Shown here: positions 1 through 11,960 of the stretch, piece after piece
How the letters are laid out: each line of letters starts with the position of its first letter
Numbering within the stretch: the first letter of the stretch is position 1
Notes under the pieces: model-generated
Told to the model about the DNA's origin: nothing
The model's input: the letters and a program-made list of their open reading frames with translations, nothing else
The model's database searches: none
NCBI GenBank assembly: GCA_016703785.1
Contig: JADJBM010000034.1
Coordinates: 62,001-126,000 of the forward strand
From: Betaproteobacteria bacterium
GTDB lineage: Bacteria; Pseudomonadota; Gammaproteobacteria; Burkholderiales; Rhodocyclaceae
Direction: 5' to 3'
Length of the DNA stretch: 64,000 bases
Program-made: the position numbers and the translations under genes

Positions 1-246
1 CATGGTGGCTACGGCTATGTGGCAGACTTCCCGGTGGAGCGCATCTACCGCGACGTGCGTGTCACGCAAATCTACGAAGGCGCCAGCGACATCCAGCGGC
101 TGGTGATCGGAAGAGCATTGGGCCATGAAACGCTATCCCCTCTCCCCGCTTGCGGGGAGAGGGCTAGGGAGAGGGGTGAGCGGCCGGCCACCCTCTCCCC
201 GACCCTCTCCCGCAAGCGGGAGAGGGAGTTGAATGAGAGGGAGTGA
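1..246 (+). CDS. Acyl-CoA dehydrogenase, C-terminal fragment (cut by window start)
   Basis: Only the last ~40 conserved residues are visible, reading from base 1: HGGYGYVADFPVERIYRDVR and then the YEGASDIQRLVIGRAL block typical of the end of the acyl-CoA dehydrogenase C-terminal helical domain (FAD- and tetramer-contacting). The flavoenzyme oxidises an acyl-CoA to the enoyl-CoA. The IYEGASDIQ version resembles short/branched-chain enzymes more than the canonical isovaleryl-CoA dehydrogenase ending, so the exact substrate is open; the downstream liu genes suggest leucine or branched-chain acyl-CoA breakdown. After the conserved end the frame runs on for about 35 residues through a GC-rich inverted repeat before stopping, an odd tail probably created by insertion of the repeat at the old stop codon. 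Confidence 0.85.
   Translation, partial: HGGYGYVADFPVERIYRDVRVTQIYEGASDIQRLVIGRALGHETLSPLPACGERARERGERPATLSPTLSRKRERELNERE
138..226. repeat. REP-like GC-rich inverted repeat pair
   Basis: Two hairpin units lie back to back. The first is CCCTCTCCCCGC, loop TT, GCGGGGAGAGGG (138-163). The second is CCCTCTCCCGC, loop AA, GCGGGAGAGGG (203-226). The whole block is itself roughly palindromic. A third copy sits between the LON-domain gene and mutY at 17389-17414, so this is a dispersed element. Here it forms the 3' end of the acyl-CoA dehydrogenase reading frame. Confidence 0.85.
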
Positions 247-251
247 ATGTC

Positions 252-854
252 ATGAGTGACCCAATCGAGTTCTACTTCGACTTTTCCTCTCCGTACGCCT
301 ATATCGCGTCCGGGCAGATCGACGACCTGGCGGCGAAGCATGGGCGCAAGGTGCTCTGGCGGCCGATGCTGCTCGGCATGGTGATGAAAAAGACCGGGCT
401 GCCCCTGCTGCTCGACGTGCCGGTCAAGGGCGATTATTCGAAGCGCGACATACTCCGTTCGGCGCGGTACTACGGCGTGCCCTTCAACTTCCCGACCAAG
501 TTTCCGCTGTCGGCGGTGACGCCTTCGCGCGCCTACTACTGGCTGCACGGCCAGGATTGCCAGAAGGCGCGCGAATTCGCCCGCGCCGCCTTCCGCGCCT
601 ACTGGGTGGACGGCCGCGACATTTCCGACATGGCGGTCGTGCTCGACATCGCCGCCGGCCTCGGCGTCGACCGCGATGCGCTGTCCGCCGGCATGGTCAC
701 GCCGGAAATCAAGGAACGGCTGAAGGTCGAGACCGACACGGCCCTCGCCAAGGGCATGTGCGGTGCGCCCTATTTCGTCATCGACGGCGAAGCCTTCTGG
801 GGCGCCGACCGGCTGCCGCAGATCGAGAAGTGGCTCGCCACCGGAGGCTTTTGA
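252..854 (+). CDS. 2-hydroxychromene-2-carboxylate isomerase / DsbA-family protein
   Basis: A 200-residue thioredoxin-fold protein of the kappa-GST / HCCA isomerase family. Family members act on glutathione adducts in aromatic degradation or are uncharacterised oxidoreductases. The family marks are the N-terminal IEFYFDFSSPYAYIAS strand-helix (a serine replaces the DsbA cysteine pair, as in HCCA isomerases) and the C-terminal GAPYFVIDGEAFWGADRL cis-proline/glycine block. The ATG at 252 is preferred over the upstream GTG at 243 because homology begins directly after it. It is 3 bases from liuB and so part of the operon; a second paralogue lies at 6473-7117. The substrate is unknown. Confidence 0.85.
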   Translation: MSDPIEFYFDFSSPYAYIASGQIDDLAAKHGRKVLWRPMLLGMVMKKTGLPLLLDVPVKGDYSKRDILRSARYYGVPFNFPTKFPLSAVTPSRAYYWLHGQDCQKAREFARAAFRAYWVDGRDISDMAVVLDIAAGLGVDRDALSAGMVTPEIKERLKVETDTALAKGMCGAPYFVIDGEAFWGADRLPQIEKWLATGGF

Positions 855-857
855 TTC

Positions 858-2465
<1,608 letters not shown>

Positions 2466-2476
2466 GGGAGAGAAGA

Positions 2477-3262
2477 ATGTCTGAAACCATCCTTACCGAA
2501 ATCGACCACGGCGTCGGCATCATCACGCTGAACCGCGCCGAGCGGCATAATGCCTTCGACGACGTGCTGATTCAGGATCTGTCCGCAGCGCTGGTACAGA
2601 TGGACATCGATACCGATGTCCGCGTCGTCGTCATCTCCAGCACCGGCAAGAGCTTCTGCGCCGGCGCCGACCTCAACTGGATGAAGCGCGCCGCCGGCTA
2701 CAACGCCGAGGAAACCCAGCGCGACGCGCTCGGGCTTGCCAGCATGTTGCGCATGCTCAACGAGATGAAGAAGCCGACGGTCGCCCGCGTGCAGGGGCCG
2801 GCCTACGGCGGCGGCGTCGGCCTCGTCGCCGCCTGCGACATTGCCATCGCCGCCTTCGACGCCCAGTTCGCCCTGACCGAGGTCAGGCTCGGCATCATCC
2901 CGGCGGTGATCAGCCCCTATGTCATTGCTGCCATCGGCGAGCGCAAGGCGCGGCGCTACATGCTGACGGCCGAGCGCTTCTCCGCGGCCGAGGCCTACCG
3001 CATCGGCCTGGTGCACGAGATCGTGCCGGGCGAAGCGGAGCTCGACGAGGCCGTCGGCGAGATCGTCGATGCGCTGCTCGCCAACGGGCCGAAGGCGCTG
3101 GGTGAGTGCAAGACGCTCATCAAGGCCGTCGCCAACCGGCCCATCAGCCAGGAGGTGGTCATCGATACGGCCCAGCGCATCGCCCGCGTGCGCGCCTCCG
3201 ACGAGGGGCGCGAGGGCATGGCTGCCTTCCTCGAGAAACGGAAACCGTCGTGGGTGAAGTAG
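2477..3262 (+). CDS. liuC: 3-methylglutaconyl-CoA hydratase (enoyl-CoA hydratase family)
   Basis: A 261-residue crotonase-fold enzyme. Visible family features are NRAERHNAFDD, the oxyanion-hole strand KSFCAGADLNWMKR (residues ~60-72), the second oxyanion segment GPAYGGGVGLVAACDIAIA, and FALTEVRLGIIPAVISPYV, which is characteristic of LiuC/AUH-type hydratases. It hydrates 3-methylglutaconyl-CoA to HMG-CoA between the carboxylase and the lyase steps, and both partners flank it. The ATG at 2477 follows a purine-rich ribosome site. The 100-base gap to liuD is occupied by a dispersed inverted repeat. Confidence 0.92.
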   Translation: MSETILTEIDHGVGIITLNRAERHNAFDDVLIQDLSAALVQMDIDTDVRVVVISSTGKSFCAGADLNWMKRAAGYNAEETQRDALGLASMLRMLNEMKKPTVARVQGPAYGGGVGLVAACDIAIAAFDAQFALTEVRLGIIPAVISPYVIAAIGERKARRYMLTAERFSAAEAYRIGLVHEIVPGEAELDEAVGEIVDALLANGPKALGECKTLIKAVANRPISQEVVIDTAQRIARVRASDEGREGMAAFLEKRKPSWVK

Positions 3263-3277
3263 GATTGAAATTCTTGA

Positions 3278-3349
3278 ACCACAGAGAACACAGAGTGCAC
3301 AGAGAGACCTTTCCCTTGCTTCTCTGTGTTCTCTGTGCCCTCTGTGGTG
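3278..3349. repeat. CACAGAG-type dispersed inverted repeat
   Basis: The liuC-liuD gap contains ACCACAGAGAACACAGAG on the left, and on the right its inverted counterpart CTCTGTGTTCTCTGTG followed by CCCTCTGTGGT, able to fold into a long hairpin. It resembles intergenic CACAGAG(A)ACACAGAG repeats found in many bacterial genomes. A degenerate relative (CACCGAGAACACCGAG) occurs inside rapZ near 15082-15097. Here it separates two genes of one operon and ends 14 bases before the liuD start. Confidence 0.75.
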
Positions 3350-3362
3350 AAAGGTTTTGAAG

Positions 3363-5366
<2,004 letters not shown>

Positions 5367-5370
<4 letters not shown>

Positions 5371-6278
5371 GCCTGCCTACGCACGTCAGGATCGTCGAAG
5401 TTGGCCCGCGCGACGGCCTGCAGAACGAAGCGCAGGTCGTGCCGGCGGCCGTCAAGATCGAACTCATCGAGCGCCTCGGCGCGGCCGGCCTGCAGACCAT
5501 CGAGGCCACCGCCTTCGTCTCGCCGAAGTGGGTGCCGCAGATGGGCGACGCAGCGGAGGTGATGGCCGGCATCGCGCGCCGCCCCGGCGTGAGCTACCCG
5601 GTGCTGGTGCCCAACATGAAGGGCTTCGAGCAGGCCCTGGCCGCCGGCGCGCAGGAGATCGCCGTCTTCGCCGCCGCCTCCGAAGCCTTCTCGCAGAAGA
5701 ACATCAACTGCTCCATCGCCGAGAGCCTGGCGCGCTTCCGCCCCGTCGCCGAGGTGGCGCGGCAGCACGGCATCGCCATGCGCGGCTATGTGTCCTGCGT
5801 GCTCGGCTGCCCCTACCAGGGCGAGGTATTGCCTGCCGCCGTCGCCGAAGTGGCAGCGCGCCTGCACGAAATGGGCTGCTACGAGGTGTCGCTGGGCGAC
5901 ACCATCGGCGTCGGCACGCCGGGCGCCGTGCAGCGCATGCTCGACGAGGTGGCGCTGCTGGTGCCGGTGGCGCAACTCGCCGGCCATTACCACGACACCT
6001 GGGGCCAGGCGCTGGCCAACATCTACGCCTCGCTAGAACGGGGCGTGGCCGTCTTCGATGCCTCCGTCGCCGGCCTCGGCGGCTGCCCCTATGCGGCGGG
6101 CGCTTCGGGCAACGTCGCCACCGAGGACGTGGTGTTCCTCATGAACGGCCTCGGCATCGAAACCGGCATCGACCTCGGGCTGCTCGTCGATGCCGGCGCC
6201 TGGATCTGCGCCGAGCTGGGCCGCGAGCCGGCGTCGAAAGTGGCGCGCGCGGTCATGGCGAAAAGACGCAAGCCGTGA
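5367..6278 (+). CDS. liuE: Hydroxymethylglutaryl-CoA lyase
   Basis: A 303-residue DRE-TIM-barrel lyase that cleaves HMG-CoA to acetyl-CoA and acetoacetate, the last step of leucine degradation. The N-terminal VRIVEVGPRDGLQNEA supplies the metal/catalytic Arg-Asp. The HMG-CoA lyase signature SVAGLGGCPYAAGASGN, with its catalytic cysteine, lies near residues 232-248, followed by ATEDVVFLMNGLGI. It starts at an ATG overlapping the liuD stop (ATGA) and ends overlapping the GTG of the next gene (GTGA), so it is translationally coupled on both sides. Confidence 0.95.
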
Positions 6279-6472
6279 GCCTGCCCTCGCCCTGCATCGA
6301 CGTCTGCCGCATGGACAAGGCGAGCGGGCTGTGCGAAGGCTGCCTGCGCACGCTGGATGAAATCGCCGCCTGGGCCGCCGCTCCGGATGAGGAACAGCGA
6401 CTCATCCTCGCCGCCATCGCCAAGCGCCGCGCCGCCGCCGCCCCCCCCTTTGTCGGGGACGGGGATAAAACC
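6275..6472 (+). CDS. DUF1289 cysteine-motif protein (reads through into next gene in this sequence)
   Basis: A small protein with the DUF1289 pattern PCIDVCRMDKASGLCEGCLR...EIAAW: four cysteines, often proposed to bind a metal, function unknown. The GTG at 6275 overlaps the liuE stop. As written there is no stop, and the frame continues through an 8-C run (6441-6448) straight into the downstream DsbA-like protein. With 7 Cs the gene would stop at a TGA overlapping that gene's ATG (ATGA), exactly like the other junctions of this operon; with 9 Cs it would stop at a nearby TAA. A separate ~65-residue protein is therefore more likely than a fusion. Confidence 0.75.
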
Positions 6473-7117
6473 ATGACGACCGCCGACTGGTATTTCGATT
6501 TCATCTCGCCCTTCGCATATCTTCAGTCCGAGACGCTCCAGCGCCTCGACGGCAAGCTGGCGATCCGGCCCGTGCCGGTGCTCTTCGCCGGCCTGCTCAA
6601 GCATTGGGGACAGAAGGGGCCGGCAGAAATGGCGACCAAGCGTCGCTTCAGCTACCGGCATGTGCAGTGGCTGGCGGAAAGCAACGGCATCGCGCTGCGC
6701 TTCCCGCCGCAGCATCCCTTCAACCCAGTGCGCGCCTTGCGCGCGGCAGTGGCGCTCGGCGGCACGGCCGACGTTGTCCATGCCATCTTCCGCTTCATCT
6801 GGCGCGAAGGGCGCGACATCAACGCGCCCGCGGAATGGGCCGAACTGGCATCGCGCCTCGGCGTGGCGGACCTGGACCTTGATACGCGCTGCAACGATCC
6901 CGCCGTCAAAAGTCAGCTCCTGCAACACGGCGAGCAGGCGCTGGCGGCGGGCGTTTTCGGCGTGCCGACGCTGGCCATCGACGGCGAACTGTTCTGGGGC
7001 TTCGACGCCACCGACATGGCGCTGGATTTCCTGGCCGATCCGGCGATGTTCAAGCGCAGTGAGTACGCGCGCCTCGATGCGCTGCCGGTGGGCGCCGCCA
7101 GAAAAGAAGTCGCATGA
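6473..7117 (+). CDS. DsbA-family / 2-hydroxychromene-2-carboxylate isomerase-like protein
   Basis: A 214-residue thioredoxin-fold protein, paralogous to the gene at 252-854. N-terminal WYFDFISPFAYLQSE (HCCA-isomerase type, no CxxC pair), middle HPFNPVRALRAAVALGG, and C-terminal GVFGVPTLAIDGELFWGFDA. The predicted role is a glutathione-dependent isomerase or oxidoreductase; the substrate is unknown. The ATG at 6473 was chosen because homology starts right there, although the frame is open upstream into the DUF1289 gene. It overlaps the next gene's ATG by 4 bases. Confidence 0.83.
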   Translation: MTTADWYFDFISPFAYLQSETLQRLDGKLAIRPVPVLFAGLLKHWGQKGPAEMATKRRFSYRHVQWLAESNGIALRFPPQHPFNPVRALRAAVALGGTADVVHAIFRFIWREGRDINAPAEWAELASRLGVADLDLDTRCNDPAVKSQLLQHGEQALAAGVFGVPTLAIDGELFWGFDATDMALDFLADPAMFKRSEYARLDALPVGAARKEVA

Positions 7118-8034
7118 GCTTGTTGCCTGATCGAATTCGCGTCCTCGAGCGTGGCTGGCTGTCCTCCAACAACATCGTCTTCCACGAAGGCCGTGAAGCG
7201 ACGCTGGTCGACTCCGGCTATGTCACCCACGCCGGCCAGACCCTGGCGCTGCTCGACGGCGCGCTGGAAGGGCGCAAGCTCACGCGCCTCATCAACACCC
7301 ACTCGCATTCCGACCACATCGGCGGCAACGCCTCGGTGCGCCGCGCCCACGGCTGCCGCATCAGCGTGCCGGAGGGCATGGCGCCGGCGGTGCGCGACTG
7401 GGACGAGGACGCGCTCCTGCTCACGTCCGCCTACCAGCAGGCCGAACCCTTCACCTTCGACGCGACGATCGCGCCCGGCGACGAACTGGAAATGGGCGGC
7501 ATCCGCTGGCAGGCGCTGCACGTGCCCGGCCACGACATGCATGCGCTGGCCTACTACGCACCGGCGGAGAAGATACTCATCTCCGGCGACGCACTGTGGC
7601 GCGACGGCTTCGGCGTCATGTTCGCCGAGCTGCACGGCGACCCAAGCGGATTGCCGGCGCAGCGGCGCACGCTGGAAATGCTGCGCGGACTCGACGTGCG
7701 CGCCGTCATCCCCGGCCACGGCGCGCCCTTCGACGATTTCACGGCGGCCGTCGAGCGCGCCTTCCAGCGCCTCGCCGCCTTCGAGCAGAGCCCCGAGCGC
7801 ATGGCCAAGAGCGCCATGAAGGCACTGTTCACCTTCACCCTGCTGGAGAAGCGGCGCATGGCGCGCGCTGAAATCGGCGACTACTTCGGCAAGGTCGCCA
7901 TCTTCCGCGACGTCTCGCGGCGCTTCTTCGGCAAGGAACCCGCCGCCGTCGCCGCCCAGGTGATCGACGAGCTGCTCAAGGCTGGCGTGCTGGTCGAACA
8001 GGACGGCGACATCTTGGCGCGGGGGAACGGTTGA
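7114..8034 (+). CDS. Metallo-beta-lactamase-fold hydrolase
   Basis: A 306-residue MBL-fold protein. The zinc-binding signature THSHSDHIGG (residues ~67-76) is followed by HVPGHDMHALAYY (third His), ISGDALWRDGF (bridging Asp) and VIPGHGAPF (final His), so the active site is complete. Such proteins hydrolyse thioesters, lactones or glutathione conjugates; the position at the end of a CoA-catabolic operon with two glutathione-type isomerases suggests thioester or glutathione-conjugate hydrolysis (inference). The C-terminal ~100 residues look like a winged-helix tail seen in some family members. The start overlaps the previous stop by 4 bases. Confidence 0.88.
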   Translation: MSLLPDRIRVLERGWLSSNNIVFHEGREATLVDSGYVTHAGQTLALLDGALEGRKLTRLINTHSHSDHIGGNASVRRAHGCRISVPEGMAPAVRDWDEDALLLTSAYQQAEPFTFDATIAPGDELEMGGIRWQALHVPGHDMHALAYYAPAEKILISGDALWRDGFGVMFAELHGDPSGLPAQRRTLEMLRGLDVRAVIPGHGAPFDDFTAAVERAFQRLAAFEQSPERMAKSAMKALFTFTLLEKRRMARAEIGDYFGKVAIFRDVSRRFFGKEPAAVAAQVIDELLKAGVLVEQDGDILARGNG

Positions 8035-8083
8035 CGTGCGGCAACATGCCGCCCCGGCGCCTTCCGCTACACCTGGGCCAACC

Positions 8084-9141
8084 ATGAAAGACACGCAGGG
8101 CGACTTGTGGCACATCGATGCGATCAAGGCCATCGCCTCCCAGCTGATTGTGTGGCATCACCTGGTCGCCTATGGCCCAATGGCTGAAACGGTCTATCCG
8201 CATGTGGAGGACCTGACCGATTGGCTTTATTCACATGCCCGGCAGGCGGTGCAGGCCTTTCTCGTCGTGGGCGGTTACCTGGCAGCGAGATCATTCTGCT
8301 CTGCGAGGTCGCCAGGCGCTTCCCGGATCGCGCTCTCGGCCTGCCGCGCCTGATCTGGTCGCGCTATGTCAGATTGGCGCGGCCCTATTTGGTGGCCATC
8401 GCCCTGGCCATCCTGAGTGCCGCCATCGCCAGAGCGCTGATCGACGACACCGACACGCCGGCATCCCCATCCCTCTGGCAGATCCTGATGCATGCGCTGT
8501 TCATTCATGACCTGGCTGATGTACCGGCCTTGTCAGCCGGCGTCTGGTACGTCGCCATCGATCTGCAGCTTTATGCCTTGTTTGCCTTGTCGTTGTGGAT
8601 GTCGCAGCGCCTCGCCGCCATGGCAAGCATTGATTCCGGATACATGACCACTGCGGCATGTCTGATCCTGACCGTGGGGTCACTGTTCTGGGTGAACCGC
8701 AATCCGGCGCTTGACGAATGGGCGCCATATTTTTTCGGGTCCTATGGCCTCGGCATCATGGCGTACTGGGCAAGCCGGACACCTTCAAAATCGGCCTGGC
8801 TCGCAGGAATGGTCGCATTGCTCATTGCGGCGCTGTGGGTGGATTGGCGCAGCAGGATAGCCATTGCCGGTGCAACGGCAATGGTGCTGGCCACGGCGCC
8901 CGCGTTCTCCTGGTCGCCCGGCAAACACCTGAAAAGTATCGCCGGCAGGCTGGGAAAAATGTCGTATTCGCTTTTCCTGGCCCACTACCCTGTCGGGCTG
9001 CTGCTGGGCGCCGTGGTTGCCTGGCTTTGGCCGAGAAATCCGGTCATGAATGGCCTGGGCATGGTCCTGGCATGGCTGCTGAGCCTGGCGGCGGCTTCGG
9101 CGATGTACGCGTTGCTCGAGCAAAAAAAGGTGCGCGCCTGA
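8084..9141 (+). CDS. Acyltransferase family 3 (OafA-like) membrane protein, frameshifted
   Basis: Two open frames join into one ~352-residue protein. The first (from ATG 8084) gives WHIDAIKAIASQLIVWHHLV and FLVVGGYLAARS, the start of the acyltransferase-3 fold with its conserved His-His. The second (reading to 9141) carries LIWSRYVRLARPYLVAIALA, SAGVWYVAIDLQLY and later hydrophobic segments ending near YSLFLAHYPVGLLLG. The frame change lies around 8295-8305, where one base appears to be missing. Family members O-acylate sugars or lipids in the inner membrane; no substrate can be inferred. It follows the MBL-fold gene by 49 bases but has no obvious metabolic link to it. Confidence 0.75.
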
Positions 9142-9289
9142 TGCTCATCCATTATCCGGCGACAGAAATCATGGCACTTTTCGCCAGACGGGCTGCTGCG
9201 CATCCCGACATGAGTGCCCCGCCGTTTTCCGGCGACTGGTGCCAGCCCTTGGTTCTGTGGTGCTGACTTTACAGGCAAGACTTCGACCC

Positions 9290-10171
9290 ATGGACAACCC
9301 GACAGGCCCCACCCGCGCCGGCTGGATCGCGGTGATCGCCACCATCTGCATCTGGACCGGCTTCATCCTCGTCACCCGCCACGGCGGCAAGGGCGTGCTG
9401 ACGGGCTGGGACGTCACCGCGCTGCGCTTCGGCGTCGGCGCACTCATCGCCGTGTTCTTCCTGCCGCGCGTCACGCTGCCGCCGCTCAAGGTGATCGCGC
9501 TGTTCTCGCTCTTCGGCGGCATCGGCTACGCCACGGCCGTGTATGCCGGCTTCCGCCTGGCGCCGGCGGCGCACGCCTCGGTGCTGCTGCCCGGCGCGCT
9601 GCCCTTCGAGACGGCGGTCATCGCATGGCTGTGGCTCGGCATGAAGCCGTCGCGGCCGCAGCGCATCGCCCTGTCGCTGGTTCTCGTCGGCATCCTGCTC
9701 ACCGCGGCCGACACCTTCACGCAGGGGCCGCGCATGACCGGCCTGCAACTCCTCGGTGACCTGCTGTTCCTCACCGGCTCCTCGTCGTGGGCGGTGTTCT
9801 CGCTGCTCCTGCGCCTGCATCCGATGCCGCCGCTGACGGCGACGGTGGCCACCACGCTGGGCAGCGCGGTGGTGTACCTGCCCATCTGGTGGCTGTTCCT
9901 GCCCAGCACCATGGACCAGGCGCCGCTCGCCGAGATCGCCATGCAGGCGGTCTACCAGGGCGTGCTGGTGGTCTTCGTCGCCATGATTCTCTACACCTAC
10001 GCCGTGCGCCAGCTCGGCCCGCAGACGGTGGCGCTGCTCATGGCTTTCGTACCCGGCCTCTCGGCGCTGGCCGCCGTGCCCCTGCTCGGCGAGCCACTCT
10101 CGCTGCTCACGCTGGCGGGGCTGGGGGCGGTGACGCTGGGGGCGGTACTGGGCGCGCGCGTGGCGCGCTGA
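9290..10171 (+). CDS. EamA/DMT-family transporter
   Basis: A 293-residue protein with about ten hydrophobic segments in two EamA repeats. Typical features are GWDVTALRFGVGALIA in the first repeat and LGPQTVALLMAFVPGLSALAAVPLLGEPLSL in the second. This is a drug/metabolite exporter of unknown substrate in the inner membrane. The ATG at 9290 (MDNPTGPTRAGW) precedes the first hydrophobic helix by ~10 residues; the upstream in-frame codons add only a non-conserved extension. The 148 bases between this and the acyltransferase show no gene. Confidence 0.88.
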   Translation: MDNPTGPTRAGWIAVIATICIWTGFILVTRHGGKGVLTGWDVTALRFGVGALIAVFFLPRVTLPPLKVIALFSLFGGIGYATAVYAGFRLAPAAHASVLLPGALPFETAVIAWLWLGMKPSRPQRIALSLVLVGILLTAADTFTQGPRMTGLQLLGDLLFLTGSSSWAVFSLLLRLHPMPPLTATVATTLGSAVVYLPIWWLFLPSTMDQAPLAEIAMQAVYQGVLVVFVAMILYTYAVRQLGPQTVALLMAFVPGLSALAAVPLLGEPLSLLTLAGLGAVTLGAVLGARVAR

Positions 10172-10301
10172 GTCGGGATGTGTTGAATTGAAAGTCAGCC
10201 GCCGGGACACGGCGAACGAGTGCTAACGACCCAGAACGGATGGTCCCCGTCCCTATAAGCAGACGTTCAACATTGCTTATGCGTTCCGGTACAAGCCGAA
10301 G

Positions 10302-11168
10302 TTAGGTCGGATACTGTCCAGGGTTAGTGGGCAGTTCAATTGGCGCCTTGGCAGCTCCAACAAGCTCCTCTAGCGCGGCACCCAATGATACGAATGGGCA
10401 TGCGGCGATAGTTCGAACACTCGGGTACCAGCTACTCTGCACCCCAATGACTTTGTACCTCCACTCCCCTTCAATTTTCTTGAGGGCGAATATGGGCCCT
10501 CCGCTCATTCCGCCGATGTCTTTGACGTTGCCCAGATCAGTAAGGCGTGCATAAAATTGATTCTCGGCCTTACGGCCTGCCAATGCGGGTTCTTCAGCAG
10601 ACTTGAGAGGCATTACAGCTATTCGACCGGTAATAAAGTTCTCTTGATCGTATACGATGGTTTCGGAAGGAATCCCAACGAGTGCCCATTGATCGTGCTC
10701 GGTAACGTGATCACCCCACGCCACCTTGTCAATCGGAATGGCCCCGCCGGCCTTAAGCTGCAGCCTGTAGATGGTATCGAGTGGGAGAACTGCGTAGTCA
10801 AGGCCAATGTCTTCGTCATCAATTACTAGCCACTTATCTATATCGAAGGCGTAGGGTATAGCAGCACCTTTGAACCGATTGCCTGCAGTCTGGTCGTCAA
10901 GTCTCCAAACCTCGAACTCCCTACCGTCCGTGAGGGACGCGCGAATATCCTTAAGTATGTGTCCCGCTGTTACGTAGAACCAAACGCCACCAGCCTCGAC
11001 TAAGAAACCCGAGAAGACGAGGACAGTCTCCTCAGCCTTCCCAGGTTGCCGCTGCACGCATGACAGCGAGACAAAGTGGCGACCTACCGTTTTGAAAAAG
11101 CGCTCGTTAAAGCTACTCATCGTTTTGGCCTTTGACTCCGCCGATATCATATCGATCCCCGCATGCAA
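10302..11168 (-). CDS. Trypsin-like serine protease domain protein
   Basis: A 288-residue protein with a chymotrypsin-fold layout. The catalytic His lies in FYVTAGHILKD (~residues 67-77), a probable catalytic Asp in GLDYAVLPLD (~123-132), and the nucleophile Ser in DIGGMSGGPIFAL (~217-229). No signal peptide or PDZ domain is evident, so it is probably cytoplasmic, unlike DegP. Several in-frame starts exist (MHAGI, MISAE, MSSFN); the longest is given. It follows the HEPN-like gene by 14 bases on the same strand, in a stretch whose codon use is more AT-rich than its surroundings. Cytoplasmic trypsin-like proteases next to HEPN-type genes are suggestive of a defence module, but that is inference. 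Confidence 0.7.
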   Translation of the reverse strand: MHAGIDMISAESKAKTMSSFNERFFKTVGRHFVSLSCVQRQPGKAEETVLVFSGFLVEAGGVWFYVTAGHILKDIRASLTDGREFEVWRLDDQTAGNRFKGAAIPYAFDIDKWLVIDDEDIGLDYAVLPLDTIYRLQLKAGGAIPIDKVAWGDHVTEHDQWALVGIPSETIVYDQENFITGRIAVMPLKSAEEPALAGRKAENQFYARLTDLGNVKDIGGMSGGPIFALKKIEGEWRYKVIGVQSSWYPSVRTIAACPFVSLGAALEELVGAAKAPIELPTNPGQYPT

Positions 11169-11182
11169 CCTAACGCAATCGC

Positions 11183-11851
11183 TCAGATCGTGCGCGTTTT
11201 CGCGTGTCGTCCCTGCAGCGACTTGTTCGATATCTGCCGCTGTCTCCGAGTCTTGTGCACATCAGCTGGCTGAATCGGCCGGGGGGAATGAAGGTCACCC
11301 GCGTGAATAACCTCGATAGGAAGGGTTTGAATGAACTCGAGAAGTTTCCTCTCCTCTATCGCGACTCTTCGATTAACTTCGTTCTTTACCTTATCGATGA
11401 GAGCGGAGAGCGCCTTAGCGGTCGAAGCGTCAAGAAGTACTTTGTGATGTCCGGGACCAATTGAGGTTATCGGAAGCTTCTCTCCATCTCGCTCGCGTGC
11501 TGAGGCGGTTACGTACGTTTCCTCGAACGGGCTTATGGAATGAGCAATGAATCTATCTCTCAAAGCGTAGAAGTGATCGTGCTCAGCGAGATCCTCTGCG
11601 CTGAGTCCGACTAGATCATCTCTGTTGAGGCGAAGTCGAACGCCCGTTGTAAAGCATCGTCCGTAACGAATGACTGCCGCCGAAGCGAGCCCCTCCTCGG
11701 CGGCCAGATCTCGTGGCGTTGATGTTTCCAGCTCTATGGCTTTCGCACAGAATTCTTCCGCCGAACGTAGGTCGCTGACAATGCTGTACAGGTCCGCGAG
11801 AAGTTCAGCCTCCGGCAATCTAATTTCTACCGCTCGAATTCGATTTGGCAC
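11183..11851 (-). CDS. Hypothetical protein with HEPN-like Rx(4-6)H motif
   Basis: A 222-residue, mostly helical protein of no recognised family. The segment EHDHFYALRDRFIAHSISPF (about residues 90-110) contains an R-x-R-F-I-A-H pattern like the Rx4-6H motif of HEPN ribonucleases and AbiU2/AbiV-like proteins, and the sequence after it (FEETYV) is similar in type. The C-terminus is basic (KTRRQRQ and following). It is the upstream gene of a pair with the trypsin-like protease (14-base gap) and probably shares its transcript. Function is not established. Confidence 0.5.
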   Translation of the reverse strand: MPNRIRAVEIRLPEAELLADLYSIVSDLRSAEEFCAKAIELETSTPRDLAAEEGLASAAVIRYGRCFTTGVRLRLNRDDLVGLSAEDLAEHDHFYALRDRFIAHSISPFEETYVTASARERDGEKLPITSIGPGHHKVLLDASTAKALSALIDKVKNEVNRRVAIEERKLLEFIQTLPIEVIHAGDLHSPRPIQPADVHKTRRQRQISNKSLQGRHAKTRTI

Positions 11852-11960
11852 TTCCGTCTCTAGCTCTAACAGTTATTTGCCGGAATTAAATGAGCACCCC
11901 GACACTAACGAAAAACGCGTCGGCGCCTAGTCAGATAACTTATGCAGGACTAACGCAGCA

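Noticed and set aside
3278..3349. Short repeats that might suggest a CRISPR-like array
   Set aside because: There is one inverted pair, no regular spacers and no cas genes.
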